This document shows, in pieces, positions 44,757 through 57,278 of a DNA stretch of 64,000 bases. Each line of letters starts with the position of its first letter. Position 1 is the first letter of the stretch. The stretch is from Tillandsia leiboldiana (Eukaryota > Streptophyta > Magnoliopsida > Poales > Bromeliaceae). The notes beneath the pieces were generated by a model, which made no database searches, was not told where the DNA came from, and saw only the letters and a list, made by a program, of their open reading frames with translations. The position numbers were made by a program, and so were the translations under genes. The stretch is taken from NCBI GenBank assembly GCA_029204045.2, contig CM055063.1, forward strand, positions 38,535,562 to 38,599,561, in the 5' to 3' direction.

Positions 44757-46052
44757 TGTTAAGGAATTTGTATTGGCGTATTTCGTGAAAGTGGTTAAGT
44801 CTTGAAGATTGAAGATGAAGATGTTTGAATCATATACCTCAATCTCAAGAAAGAAGAATTCAAAAGGATCAGGTACGTTTAACTAAATAAGTTTGGTGAT
44901 CCGAATACTTCTTATAGTGTAGAAACACATGGATGGGTTTTTAACTGCATAAAAATCAAAAACTGGACATGTAATATGCTCAGGATCCGGATCAGGATAC
45001 TCCAGTCCGGACCCCGAACGTATGTACGTTCATGCGGAATTTCAGTCCGGACCTTCCCTGGTTCAGTCCAGACCCCGAACGTGGATTCTGCAGAAATCGC
45101 ATGAACAGTCCGAACCGTCCATCTTTCAGTCCGGACCCCAAACATGATTTTCTGGAAAAGCTCTGTTTATTGACGACAGTCCGGACCCTACTTATTCCAG
45201 TCCGGACCGTCGACCCAAAAATTTCCATATAAGGTGGTTTTTGATTCTTATCCTCTTCCAAAGGTTTCTAACCTATAAGTAAACCCTAATTTCATCTTTT
45301 AGGGTAATCCAAAATAAGTTTTGTAGTCTGTAAATGACCGAGAAAAATTAACGGAGAAAAACTTAGAAAAATCCACATATAGAGAAGAAAGGAAAAACTA
45401 GATCTATTCTATGTTTCTTCATCTATATTGATTAATTTGATTCTAGGATTTCAAACTCAGATTTTGAGTAGAATGAAATTAATGAATACTTAGATGGTAT
45501 TTCCGATCTATCTTTGATCTAAGTATTCGGTGGATTTTCACCACCAACAAAACAACGATTTTCCCAAAAATCGGCGCGTGGATTCGCGTGGCCTTGTGGA
45601 TTCAAGGTGCTACCGCTCTCATGGATTCGGAGCGAGATACATTCGTGTGATCGAGACATACTACTTGGTGGAGACCATGGATTCGGTTGGATGTCGTGGA
45701 TTCGACGTTGGACGCCGTAGATTCGGCGTTGGACGCAAATCATGGATTCGAGGCGCGTTGAGGAGCGAGCGAAGAAGATCAACTAGGAGCGTATGGAAAA
45801 AGGTAGAGTCGTGTGTGAGTACGTTATATCACCTTTGTACGTGTTTAATTCTAGTGGATTTCACCATGTGATCGATCCCGTGGTATTTTACTCCTGGTTT
45901 GGAGTTTTCCACGTAAAATCTCTGCGTGTTATTTACTTTTCCGCATTGGGTTATTTTTACGCAAAGATTTTGGTGTGTTTATTGTTTACACCTATTCACC
46001 CCCCTCTAGGTGTTTTTTTCCCTGTTCAGATCCATATTTAACATAACCCACA
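44757..46052 (+). repeat. 3' LTR of copia copy 2
   Basis: This 1,296-bp LTR, the same length as the 5' copy, runs from TGTTAAGG to ACCCACA. U3 motifs are at 45003-45212 and CATATAAGG at 45226-45234. It is followed by the GATGC duplication. Confidence 0.93.
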
Positions 46053-46133
46053 GATGCCACACCGTTGATATGCGGTGGTGATGCCATACCGTTGATACAC
46101 GGTAGTGATGCCACATTGTTGATACACAACGGT
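46053..46133 (+). repeat. 27-bp minisatellite at the copia insertion site
   Basis: GATGCCACACCGTTGATA-type units start at 46053, 46080 and 46107. A further unit lies left of the copia element (about 15645-15671). The copia element therefore inserted into a short tandem repeat that lies in the RT of the decayed gypsy element. Confidence 0.75.
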
Positions 46134-47555
46134 GAGGGTTTTACTGTGGTTCGAGCACCGACAGGTTTGGGTTATATTCCGGCAGTTGCTCTTTCGTGAG
46201 GCAGGTATCTATATGGAACCATTCAGCCGAGGACTGTGCCCGGATAGTGCTCAGGGCACGGTAGGGGCATTATGAGGTTATAGTGAGGTCAATTGGATTG
46301 ACTAATGCCCTGCCGCCTTTATGATTTGAGGAATTGTGTATTCTAGCTGTATTTGGACGTGTTGGTAGCGGTACTCTTCATGGATATTTTGATTTACTCC
46401 CGACGTGACATAGAGTATGAGGAGCACTTGAGGGTAGTGCTACAACTTCTGAGAGAGAAGAAGTCGAATGCCAAGTTGAAAGTGCGCATTTTGGCTTCGG
46501 AAGGTTTCGTTGTTAGGCCATGTGATTTCAGCTGAAAGAGGGATAGTGGACCCAACGAAGAGTGATGCCGTTCGGGATTGACCTAGACCTACAATGGTGA
46601 CAGAGGTCTGAAGCTTTTGGACTAAGCAGTGCCAGCATGGCTTCGAGGAGTTAAAGCTGAGGATGATATCAGCATCGATGTGGATGATTGCCTATGATAG
46701 AGAGGGATTTGAGTTATCTATCGACCCCTTGAACCTGGAATACTTGGTGACTCAGAAGGAGTTGAATTGAGGCAATGCTGGTAGATAGAGTTATTGAAGA
46801 TATATGGTTGATCTTATAGTATTATCCCGGCGAGGACATTATGGTCGTGGATGCCTTGACTAGGCAAGCAGTGCAACCTTGGAGTGAGGTGACCATTCAG
46901 TGGATGCCACTTTTGGAGCTTTGGAAGTAGAGTGCTAGCCGCCACAGGAACAACTTCAACGCCTCTCTCCCCTTTTCTGTTTATGCCGAGGTTTGACGAA
47001 TTGATCGACGATTTCGAAGGGCTGCTCCAGAAATGGAGAAGGTACTGGAGCCTGTTCTTGTATGATTGGGGTGAAGGCACTAGCCATTCGAGGTTTTCGA
47101 ACTTTTCACCATTTTCGGCTGGTTTTCAAAATTGAGAGTTGAGAGTTGGGGGATGTTCCTGATGTCGGGCTCTCTTCCCTGTTGGATAGTTGTGAGAGTG
47201 TGTTTGTGGAGCTTTGAGCAGTTGGTTGCTGTAGGGGCAACGGAAGAGTTATTATTTGTCCTGAGGAATGTATGTATTTGATCCCTCGCGTGTTTTGGAC
47301 TTCACTTCCTTGGTGTTGGATGAGGATTTGCGCTATCAGGAGCGACCGATGCAAATTCTTGCTCGTGAGGCTAAAGAATTGTGCAGTCGGGTCATACCTT
47401 TGGTGAAGGTCCAGTGGAGCCATCATGATGAGAGAAAGGCCACTTGAGAGCCTGAGGATGAGTTGAGGATCTCCTATCCCCATTTGATTGAGACAGCCTC
47501 CTGAGTTATGGATTTTCCTGGTTTCGAGGACAAAACTCTTTTAAGGAGGGGAGGA
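46053..47555 (+). pseudogene. Ty3/gypsy RT, RNase H and pol end, decayed
   Basis: This continues the element from 13700-15676. It shows, over frameshifts, RT block B/C remnants (GLTNALPP, then LFMDILIYS at about 46377-46403, where the usual FIDDILIYS has lost one catalytic Asp), EEHLRVVLQLLREKK and HVISAE. It continues with an RNase H-like stretch (GFELSIDPLNLEYLVTQKE), YYPGEDIMVVDALTRQ and the end of pol (REATWE-like, then FRGQNSF-type). An AAGGAGGGGAGGA polypurine tract ends at 47555. The integrase is mostly missing. The element is dead; its 3' LTR follows. Confidence 0.82.
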
Positions 47556-48710
47556 TGTAGAGTACTGGGGCTTCGTGTAGTGCACCGACTTCGCAAGATA
47601 GCGTGGTGCGGTGAAATCGCCCGCAGCAGGTTCAGAATATGTTTACGCTCGAGTTCGGGATGATTCGGATCGACGCGGGAGCCTTTGGATTGAAAAGTGA
47701 GTTGACGGCGTCGAAATTGGAAGCGCCAGCTTGATTCAGCATTTTGGAACATTGCGTACCGGTACCCGAGGTTGGGTACCGGAATGAATTAAAAAGGAAA
47801 CCGACAGAGAGTTTCGGTTGGGAAAAATAGTGGAAATTTTCTAAGTCCCTGGGTACCGGTACTGGATCATGCGTACCGATACCCCATATCCCATTTGGCT
47901 TGAGTACCGGAACGCGGGAGCGGGTACCGGAACACTAGGTTGGACTGGGTGGATTTGGCCCTCGGTTTGGGAATTTTGAGCTTGGGTACTGGTACGGGGA
48001 CCCGAGTACCGATACTCAACCTCCAAAACTTGGGGGCAGTGAGGTAATTTCCTATTTTGAGTGAGGGCAAATGGGTAACTTCCCCTCCCAACCACCCTCT
48101 GCGCTGCATTTACTCCCTCTTCCCTTTATAAGGTGACCCCTCCTCCTCCTCTCTTCTCAGCTGGAACCAGGGAAGGAAAAGAAAGAGAGAAAGAATGAGA
48201 GGAAGAAGGAGAGAAAGAAGGAGATTGAGAAAGAGAAGGAGTTGGATGTGAGTGTGGATGTTCTCTTCACGCCGCAGCATCGGATACCGATCGTGAGCAC
48301 AGGAGTGAGCTTGTCCTGTTGAGGAAAGCCCGGATGGAGCTTGCGCACGCACGGACACAGTAGAGGTGAGTACTGTGCTTTTCCGAGTTTTCGGATATTT
48401 CTCAGATTTTCGGGATTTGGACAGCGGACCAGATTTTTGAGCTGGGAATGGATTTTTCCATCCTTCCTTTTTCCCTGTGTTGTGTGGAGCAGCAGAGTGT
48501 TGCGTGTGCCGCGGAGGAGCGCGCGTGAGTGCCCTGCGCACAGTGCGGAGCCACGGAGGAGCGCGGGCTGGGTGCGCAGGTGGGTTGGCGGAGCGCGGCG
48601 GTTTGGACCTGAGCATAGATGGAGCCTTGTTGGAGGCTGTGGAGTGAGCTAAGAGCTCCTGGAGGTTTCCCTTGGGCCGCGGCAGAGGTGCGCACGACTG
48701 AGAGTCGAGG
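47556..48710 (+). repeat. 3' LTR (first part) of the host gypsy element
   Basis: It starts TGTAGAGTACTGGGG after the polypurine tract. U3 has eight GTACCGG/GTACCGA-type motifs (47755-48018), some perfect GTACCGGTAC palindromes. A TATA box TTTATAAGG lies at 48125-48133, followed by a purine-rich leader. It is cut at 48711 by a reverse-oriented LTR. No gene is seen. Confidence 0.8.
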
Positions 48711-51700
48711 TGTCACGCCCCGGGGTCGAAACTGCGACCCGGGCTCGCCAACAGATCCGCCACCTATGCCAAACCTGCATAGGCGAAGCGTCCTACCTGC
48801 AAGGAAAGTGCTACAGCTAAACAGATATCAGAGCTATAATATAAAACTGCTGTAAAAATAAAATCATCCACTGTACAACTGGAAAATAATACAACAATGT
48901 CCACCTCCCAAAATGATAATCGTACAATATCCTCAGATACAAAACTCATAGCTCAGCAGGGAGGTATCTCCAATAAATACATCAGTGTACAGGCTCTCAA
49001 TACATATCATATCCTCACTACATCAATCTCTCAAAAGAGGAAATAAAATACCTAATCTACTGAAGATCTCCTCTGAAGGGTACCGCTACTCTCCAACGAT
49101 GGGTAGGGATCTAGCTCGCGACTCCCTCGCCTCGATCAACAACCGCAGAATCAACAGCATCCGCTAAGACTCTGCAAAACAAAGGAGAGAAAGGGGAAAA
49201 GAGGGGGAAAACCCCCAGCGGTTGTGAGAACTACACCAAAAAGGGAGTTCTCAGTGAGTACCATCGCCAGGCCCGACGATTAGCCCACTAAGACCACTAG
49301 AGGCAATAAATAATCCTGCAGTAAAAACTGAACTAGAAAGGCTGGAGATACTCTACAGCTACCATGCCTCCGTCTAAATACTTAAGAGGGGAGAATCAAA
49401 GAATGGTATGCAACCACTAGCACATGAAGTGCACAATCGACCCAATCGAGCTGACTGCCACATCTGGTCCAGTCAAACCTGCGCCCACCTACAACCACCT
49501 CCCACTGCTGGGCAGGAATTACGTAGGGTGTCCAAACGGACTAACTCGCTATCGAATAGTGGCTCATGCAGGCTATGGTCGAAATCCACTCTCTCTCTCA
49601 AAACAGATAGACTCAATATGCTCAACCCCACACACAACGGTCAAAGTACTCTCAACAACACGGGACCACCGTCAAACCACACGGCTCCCAACAATACTAG
49701 TTCTGGTCTAATCCCTGCTACCAGACTCCACTCGGCCCCCAGGCACGAGTGCAACAATATGAGTACCTGCCTGAAATAAACCCAATCAGATGGACCGGTA
49801 TGGAACCCGGTACTGCCTGCTCTGCTGTCGAACTCAGTAACTGATCGGCACACGGCTCGATCTCAATATATGTAACGGACCGGCACACGACTCGGTCAAA
49901 ACATAAGTAACAGACCGGCACACGGCTCGGTCAAAGCCTACCTCCGGAGTGGCACTCGAGGGGAGCGACCCACACGAGTAAAGTATCTCTGTAACAAGTA
50001 TCTCTGTATAGCAGGACTGGATCACGACTCTGATCAAAGTGGGAAAACCCATCCACTAAAGAAAGACCCGATCTCAATCGGATGCAAACTAAACGATAGG
50101 TGGGAAACTCCATCCACTAGAGAAATCGATACCCAATCTGATGCATAGGTAAACATCCGGTCAATCGCCCAATATCCGCGGTCGCCGCAAAACCCCACAA
50201 CTAATCCAACCTGTCCCAGGCACAAAGTCCCGACTACACTATCCAGATCCCTGCTCGAACCCGAGCAACACTGACCACCTGACTAACAAAGAAGGAGAAA
50301 GGAAAATCATGGTTTCTCCTAAGTCAAGTTCCAATAAGTAGTGTAGCAGGAAAAGGTGGCCTAACTATATGTCCATACAAGCTTGCTTTTGTCCTCAGAA
50401 ACGATAAAAGGGAAATGGAACATATAATAACAAGGCATGCTAAAGTATTCCTACTATGTTATACCAATCTCACATAAATAGGCCAATGAATCCACATGTA
50501 TGATCTCTATGTCATCAAGTGTGGGATAAATATAACTGTCTACCGTATGCTAAGCCTCCAATTCACCAAACATGTACAATCATCAGGTAGGCATCAATCC
50601 ACATGATCTAGGCCATTCTCTGCTTACCTCTCGCTCATATCGGTTGTACATTAAACATGCATGCTACCAGTCATAGAGGGGTGACATTCCCACAAATGCA
50701 CTTACATTCACCATAATATAAAAACCTTATACAGTTACCAAATTAAGCTTACCCACCTGAAGTGCTTAATCCAAGGCAAACCTGAGGTCGGTGAAGAGCG
50801 TGGCCACTTGCACGCACAATCCGCTGAACCCGTATCCACGGTACATCTCGCGCAAACCTCGGCTCCTAGCAGTGTTCCAAAAACACTCGCGAACCCTCCT
50901 GGGTACAACAAAAGGTCCAAAGTTACACTTTATGCTAAAATATCCAAGTATACACCATCTGCTGAAACCAGCCCCGAAGATGTGAAATTTTCACCTGCAG
51001 AACGGACTCTGAAAAATCCACCAAAAATACGGACGCGATCGTCGCATCGAGCCCTTCGAAACGAGTACCTGCATGTCAAAATCTGAGTCCCGGAGGCCAA
51101 GTTACAAATTCCATAACGCGGTGAGCGCAAAAGTCCACAACATACATATCTGTATCGCATTGCACAGGAGAACGGGAAAAGTATACCTTCGGGCAATTCC
51201 CGGAAAATACGGTGATAATCCTCGCATCGAGTAGATAAAAAAAAGTATAGGCTCGCCACGATCCGACGCTCGTACAACAAGTTGCACGCAAAACGGAGCA
51301 CACCTTACGGGTCCACGCGCAAAACGAGGCGCGTCCAAAACGCCAGCAGCAGTCCGCGCAGTAAAACGGCACAGTAAAACACGGTCCCTAACACACACGA
51401 GAGCAAGGGGTCAAATCCAATGTCCAAAAAGATGCTCCAAAACTGTGCCAAAAATACCGCAAAACTAACACGCGGGACCTACCTCGACCGCGTCGCGCCG
51501 CCCAACCGTCTCCTCGGAACACCTCGCGCGCTTCGCGAGGTCCACGGCGCACCTTCGCACCCCACCAAAATCCCCTCCTCACACCCTCTCTCGCTCGGTT
51601 GGAGAAGAAAGAAAAGAAAATAGAGGAGGAATGGTGTGCGGGGAAGAAAGAAGAAGAAGAAGAAAAGGAGGAGAAAGGTGGTCCACGGGTCCGGTCCACG

Positions 51701-52301
51701 GTGCACCGTCCAATGGGGAGCCACCGCCAGCCGGTCCACCACACTCGGGCGCGTGCACCCGGCCCAGGCACGCGCCTGCCTGCCCACGCGGCACGCGGCC
51801 AGCGTGCCACGCGGGCGCGGTTGCCGCGCGCCACACGGGCGCGTGACACCCAGCGCGGCGCTGGCGCGGGACATGCCGCACGCCACCCGGGCGCGCGCCC
51901 CCCCGCGTGACCGCGCGCCAGTGGGGGCCCGCCACGTGGCGGCCCCCGCGCGCCACGTGCCGCAGGCACGCTTCCCCAGCGCGCCTACCTGCCGCGTCCA
52001 CGCGCGCCGTACGTGCCTCGAACTGCGCGCCAGTGCCGCCCTGGGATCCGTGCCAAGTCGCCTCGAGATCCGCGCACGAGCCTCGAAAAACGCGCGTGTC
52101 AACCGGTCTCCGAAAAAAGCAAGTAGATAGTCCATTCTCAACGATTTCGCGCGCTGAATCCAAATACGATGTCCGATTCCCCAAATTCTCATCCGAAAAT
52201 TTGCCGAAAGCCCCCGAAAAGCCTACTTGATCCGATTTTCGCGTCGGGTCCATTTCTAAAGTCCAATTTGCCAAATTCCAACTCTAAAAATTCCCGAAGG
52301 C
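48711..52301 (-). mobile_element. Reverse-oriented gypsy LTR, truncated
   Basis: On the minus strand it ends CCCGGGGCGTGACA (48711), with a terminal hairpin (48763-48769 with 48777-48783) and the usual LTR blocks. It is GC-rich at 51700-52080 and resembles the LTR at 58794-62861. The minus-strand start is missing: similarity stops at about 52301, the equivalent of roughly base 260 of that LTR. No target duplication is visible for this reason. No gene is seen; GC-rich ORFs are shadows. Confidence 0.75.
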
Positions 52302-52888
52302 TTTTCTTCCAAACTTTATGAAATTCCTTCTAGAGCTATTGTATTCATGTTTAGCATGTCTAGCTTATCTGTTATTATAGCTAGTAAATTTGATAATTGC
52401 CTAGAAAATTACAGAATGTTAACCTTGACCCCAGATATTTTTAACATGATCTAGAGATGATTTGACACTAGACTGTATATTTTCTTGCCATTCGGGATGC
52501 ATCTGGACATTCATAAAATTTTTGTAACTGGTTTTAAGTTAAACTCTGATTTTAAATTTGTTTTAAAATATTGAGAGCATTATGGATGGTCCGCATCGTT
52601 CGGGATGCATGTATTCTCGTGCCAGGGGGCCGAGTGGATTTTTAGAGCTCTGTGGGATGAGTTTCTAGTGTCATGAGAGATTGAGCATTTGTTTCACTTC
52701 AGGGGTGGAAGCTAAGGGCGACTGTGCCTGCAGTCTATTCTTGTTTGATTTGGGTTGTAGGTGTTAGTCTTTCGAAATTTTCAGGCCTTTTATGTGAGAG
52801 ATTGAGGATTGATTCCATTGTTGGGTCGAAAGCTATGGGCGGCTGTGCCTGCAGCCGGTTCTTGTTTGATTTGGGTTGTAGGTGTCAG
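52302..52888 (+). other. AT-rich LTR remnant with a duplicated ~105-bp unit
   Basis: This is probably the continuation of the LTR cut at 48711. GCCAGGGGGCCGAGTGGA recalls the LTR near 33720, and TGTTCTTGTTTGAT-type sequence recalls 33960. Two diverged copies of about 105 bp (52676 on and 52797-52888) share GGCTGTGCCTGCAG and TTCTTGTTTGATTTGGG. No ORF is convincing. Confidence 0.5.
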
Positions 52889-53925
52889 TGTAGAGTATCG
52901 GGACTTTGTAGAGTGTACCGACCTCGCAAGATGGCGTGGTGCGGAGAAATCGCCTCGAGCGTGTTCCTTATATGTTTACAGTTGAGTTCGGGTTGATTCA
53001 GATCGACGCGGAAGCCCCAGCTTGTATTTGCATTGTCGGGGCATTATGTACATGTAGAGTATTGGATTGGATAGAGTACCAACTCCGCCGTGGTGCACAG
53101 GAAAATTGGAAAATGGTTGGAACGTGTGTATTTTTAGATTATAGCGGAGTTGGGGAGGTTTCGGATTGATGCGGAGGCCCCGAAGGCAAAAAGTGAGTTG
53201 GAGTTGGCAGTTATGAGAGCCGGTTTTTGGATTGAGCACGTCGACTCTACAGTTGAGCTTTTTGAGTGGGGAAAGCTTCGAACATATGTATTTTCAGATT
53301 ACAGCAGAGTTCGGGAGGTTTCGGACTGGTGCGGAGGCTCCGAGGGCAAAAAGTGAGTTGGAGTTGGCTAAAAAGGGATTAATTAATTTATTTATTTAAT
53401 TTGTAATTTTGGTCTGTGAAGTAAAGGATTAAGAAGAATATGAGAAAAGAAAGGAATTAAGAAAGAGTTGTTTTTAAACAAAAATGGAGGAGATATTTAT
53501 TTGAGGGTTTATTTAAGCCCCTCTCTTACAGCTGCCATCCACTTAATTAGCCAGCCACTAATTAATTCGCCACATCATCATCATCTCCTTCAACCTGAAA
53601 TAGAGGATTGAGAAGAAAATAGAGGAAGAAGAGAAGGAGGGAAAAGAGAAGAAGAAAGTGAAGGGAAGGAGAGGAAGTGAAAGAGAAAGTGAGGGAGTGT
53701 GCTTGTGCTAGGTGTTGACCCTTGTTTGGAGCCAAGTGGAGCGCGCGTCGAGCTTCTTTGAAGGTATGTTGCTGTTTTGTTGAAGCTTAGAGTGTTGTGG
53801 GTTTTTTTTTGGATTTGGGGTTGTGTTGGGTTTTTTTTTGGTGCTGCCCTTCTGTGGGGAGGTCGCAGCAGGGAGCCGCACGGGCGCGCAAGGGCGCCGC
53901 GCGCGGCCGGCGCTGATGCTGTGCA
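52889..53925 (+). repeat. Second LTR of the TGTAGAG family, partial
   Basis: It starts TGTAGAGTATCGGGAC like 47556 and 30982. It holds two ~160-bp units (from 53125 and 53285), related to the 159-bp units at 31216. The TATA-like GTTTATTTAAGCCC lies near 53505, followed by a purine-rich leader and a GC-rich end cut by the reverse element at 53926. No gene is seen. Confidence 0.75.
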
Positions 53926-56900
53926 TGTCACGCCCCGAGTGTAAACTAGAACCCGGGCCCGTCCACAGATCCGCCGTGCACACAGAATTTCCCATGTACA
54001 TGGAGCGCTGGTAACCTGCTCAGATATACGAGAAATAAAAGATATAGATAAAGGAGCATAAACAGAGCTAAAATAAAGCTACTACATCTCAGACTACAGC
54101 TAGAAAGTAAAAGCAAAGAAAAAACTCTCAAAATATACAAGTGTCTTTCCCAGCTCACCAAAAGTACAAACAGCTGGCAAAAGCCATACCCAAAATAAAC
54201 TATAACTGTCTGAGATAAGAAAGGGGTACAACTGATACACGACTAAACTCAAAGTCAGGGGTAGATGAACTACCTAATCCGCTATCTGCTTGCCTCGCTC
54301 TGCCCGAGACGGCCCTGCCACTCCCGCAGAAGACTCTGCAAAACAAAGGGAGAAAAAGAAAAGAGAGACAATGGGGGGGTGAGAACTACTATATAAAACA
54401 GTAGCCTCCCCTAGTGGGAAAACCTCAAACTCTGACGTGCCCACTAGGACTACGAGAGGCAAAAAGAAAAAGAAACAGTAGTAAGCTATAAGGCTACTGA
54501 TAAGGAAAAACTATCACTACCATGCCTCTAAATGCAGTATCAAAAGAGATGATTGTATGAATGCATCAGGAATCAGTATCTGTCCTAATAATCCAATCAT
54601 GTGCCGCCAGTAACACTGGCATTGCCTGCTCAGCGGAATCTGCACACATGGCTCGAAACCGCGGGATCGGCCCGCACGGCTCGCATCCCAAAATAAGTAT
54701 CAGACCGGCACACAAGGCTGGGTCCGAAAAAGCCTACCTCCGGAGTGGCACTCGAGGGGAGCGACCCACACGAGTAAAGTATCTCTGTCAACAGTATCAC
54801 AATATAGCAGGACTGGATCATGACTATGATCAAAGTGGGAAAACCCATCCACTAACGAAACCCCGATCCCCAATCAGGTGCAATAATACTCAGTAAGTGG
54901 GAAACTCCATCCACTAGAGAAATTTGATACCCAATCTGATGCATAAGTAAAACCTCCGGTCAACCGCCCAATGTCCGCGGTCGCCGCAACACCCCACAAG
55001 TCCAATTCTGATAAAATAATCAACATCTGGCTAACCGCCTACTGTCCGCGGTTACCACAATGCCCCACGATCCCTAATCGAGTCCAATCTGCCCCTGACT
55101 CGATGACCTCGAGTACACTATCCCACACCCCTGCTCTAACTCGAGCAACATGCAACTGAATAGAAAGGAGAACAGCTAAAGATGGTTTCTCCTAAGTCAT
55201 TTCCCAATATGATAGTGCAGCAGTAAAATAGTGGCCTAGCTAGATGTCCAAACAAGCATGCAATTGTCCTGTACTTGGTAAAATAAATGCAAGTGTCCGT
55301 GAAATAAAGCATGCTGGCAACAATTCATCACAATGGCCTAAGTACCCTATGTACTAGTAAATCATGCATAATATCCACAAAGTTACTAATAGAGCCTTCT
55401 ATCTCTCAAGTGATATTACCACTCTAATTCACTAATGTCATTGCAAGCAAATACTAACATATAGCCCATCTATCTCACATATGCATGCAAATACCATTCC
55501 AGGGGTGTAATTAGCTTCCTAACATGGAAAACACTCCAATAAGCCTAGTGGGTAGTCAAAAGTAAGAGATTCGCAACAACACCCACCTCGAGCGCAAAAT
55601 CCTGGTCCCCAAAGGTGAAGTCTTCAACCGGCCCAAACAATCTCCACAGCACTGCACAATAATCCCCGAGGAAAAGAACACCTGAATTAATATATAATAT
55701 TCCTTCAAAATCTGCCCAATTATAGCAGTCCACTATTTGTCTGATTTCACCTGTGAAAAATGCCCGAAAAAATCCAAGATAAATACTGTCGCGATCCTCG
55801 CGACGAACCCGTCGAAACGAGTACCTCACGTTCAAATCCGAGTTTTCTACGCTGAGTTACAAATTCTGCAAGGGAAACACCCCAAACTAAACTTTCCAGA
55901 ATTTCTGTGTCAAAGAACCACAGTAAAAGGAGACTTTCACCTTCGAGAAAAATATAGAAAAATCTGAAAAAAAATCCAGGAGATTCCTTGCGAACTGTAG
56001 ATGAAAATTGCCTCTTGAATCACCTCGTTCCGACGCCTGAGCGCAAAGATACAGCTAGAACACCGCAGTGCTGCCCAAAAATCTGCGAAGAAAAAGGGGT
56101 CAAATGGAAGCTCAGGAAACTCCGGGGTCAGCACGGAAAACGAGGAAACTCAAAACACAGGAGTTGGAGTCCTACCTGTCGTGAGTCCAACGGCGCAAGA
56201 ATCTGCGAAAACGGAGGTCGGGGCGAGCCGGGGGAGTCCGCACACTGAAAAGGGACGAAGAGGGTCGATGGTGAACAAGCGTCGCGCCGCGCCGTAAAAT
56301 CGCGAACCTCGGGATGCGTGCCTCTGAAAAATCCCCGGGATCCACCAAAGTGTAGAGCACTGAGGGAGAGAGAGATCACCTGAAGAGTCCACAGTGAAAA
56401 GGTGTCTAAAAAGCCCAAAGAAAAAGCAAAGAAGCCTATTTATAGGCTCAGCCCACCACTGTAATGGGTCGGATTCGGGCACGAAATCCGGGCGCCCGAA
56501 TCCGCCAAGAGGGGTCGCAGCTTCCCCGTCCGACGCGCCCGGAAGCTTGCGGTGATGCCACGTGTCCCTGTAACAGGGAACAGCGGTGCAATGGCCTCTG
56601 CTGCGCGCCGCGTGTCCCCCCGCGGTCAGCGGGGGTAGGTACGGCCCGCCACGCGCAGGGCGACGTGTGGCCGCACTCGAGTGCGGCCGACCGCCCGCCT
56701 GGCGCCACAGTGCGCGCGCCGTCCCGAGGTGCCCCTCCGCGCACACCGTGGACCGCGACCTCATGTGCCAGCCAATTCCAGGCCGCCACGTGTCATGAGC
56801 CCGGTCCACCACTGTCGCGCAAAGTCGCTGAGCCGTGCCGCGTGCGCCGGCCATTCCGGGCACGCCACGCGTCCCCCGCTCGCGGTTCATGCACCGCCGT

Positions 56901-57278
56901 GCCTCCCCGTGGACCGAGCTGCGTGAGCCGGCCAATAACAGGCCGCCACGTGGCTTAGGCCGGTCCACGGTCCTTCCCCATGCACCGAAAATCCCTGCAA
57001 ACTTCCGGAAGCCCGTTTTTAATCATCCGGACTCCGAATCAAACAAGCAAATAGCCGTTTTCAAGCGTTTTTCCGTGCTGAATCCAAATCCAACCTCAGA
57101 TTGGCCCAAACCTTTTCAAAAATTCAGCAAATACAACTGAAGGCCAAATCAGCTAACCAAGACACACAGGGTCCATCCGTGGCATCCCTTTGATGCACTA
57201 TGGGCCAGACACACCAACAATAGGTGTTCTTAACAATGGATTCATCAGAAAAGGTGCATGGAATTCTGGACCACTACA
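53926..57278 (-). repeat. 3' LTR of the reversed gypsy element
   Basis: On the minus strand it runs from TGTAGTGGTCCAGAATTCC to CACTCGGGGCGTGACA. It has a minus TATA CCTATAAATAGG (56435-56446), CACGTG at 56559, 56787 and 56947 with CCAAT neighbours, two CGGTTGACCGG blocks (54955-55060) and a terminal hairpin of weaker pairing. No gene is seen. Confidence 0.82.

Larger units (their letters stand above)
15677..46052 (+). mobile_element. Complete Sirevirus-like Ty1/copia element, copy 2
   Basis: Two 1,296-bp LTRs (15677-16972 and 44757-46052), both TGTTAAGG...ACCCACA, are flanked by an exact GATGC duplication (15672-15676 and 46053-46057). The order is LTR, tRNA-Met primer site, gag, protease, integrase, RT, RNase H, third ORF, polypurine tract, LTR. 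RT after integrase defines copia. The long LTR, large gag with coiled coil and two zinc knuckles, and extra 3' ORF fit Sireviruses. The span is 30.4 kb only because gag holds two insertions (17771-30323 and 30982-37402). Without them it is about 11.4 kb, normal for the group. Pol and the third ORF remain open; gag is split and has one nonsense codon. It sits in a decayed gypsy RT. Confidence 0.93.
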
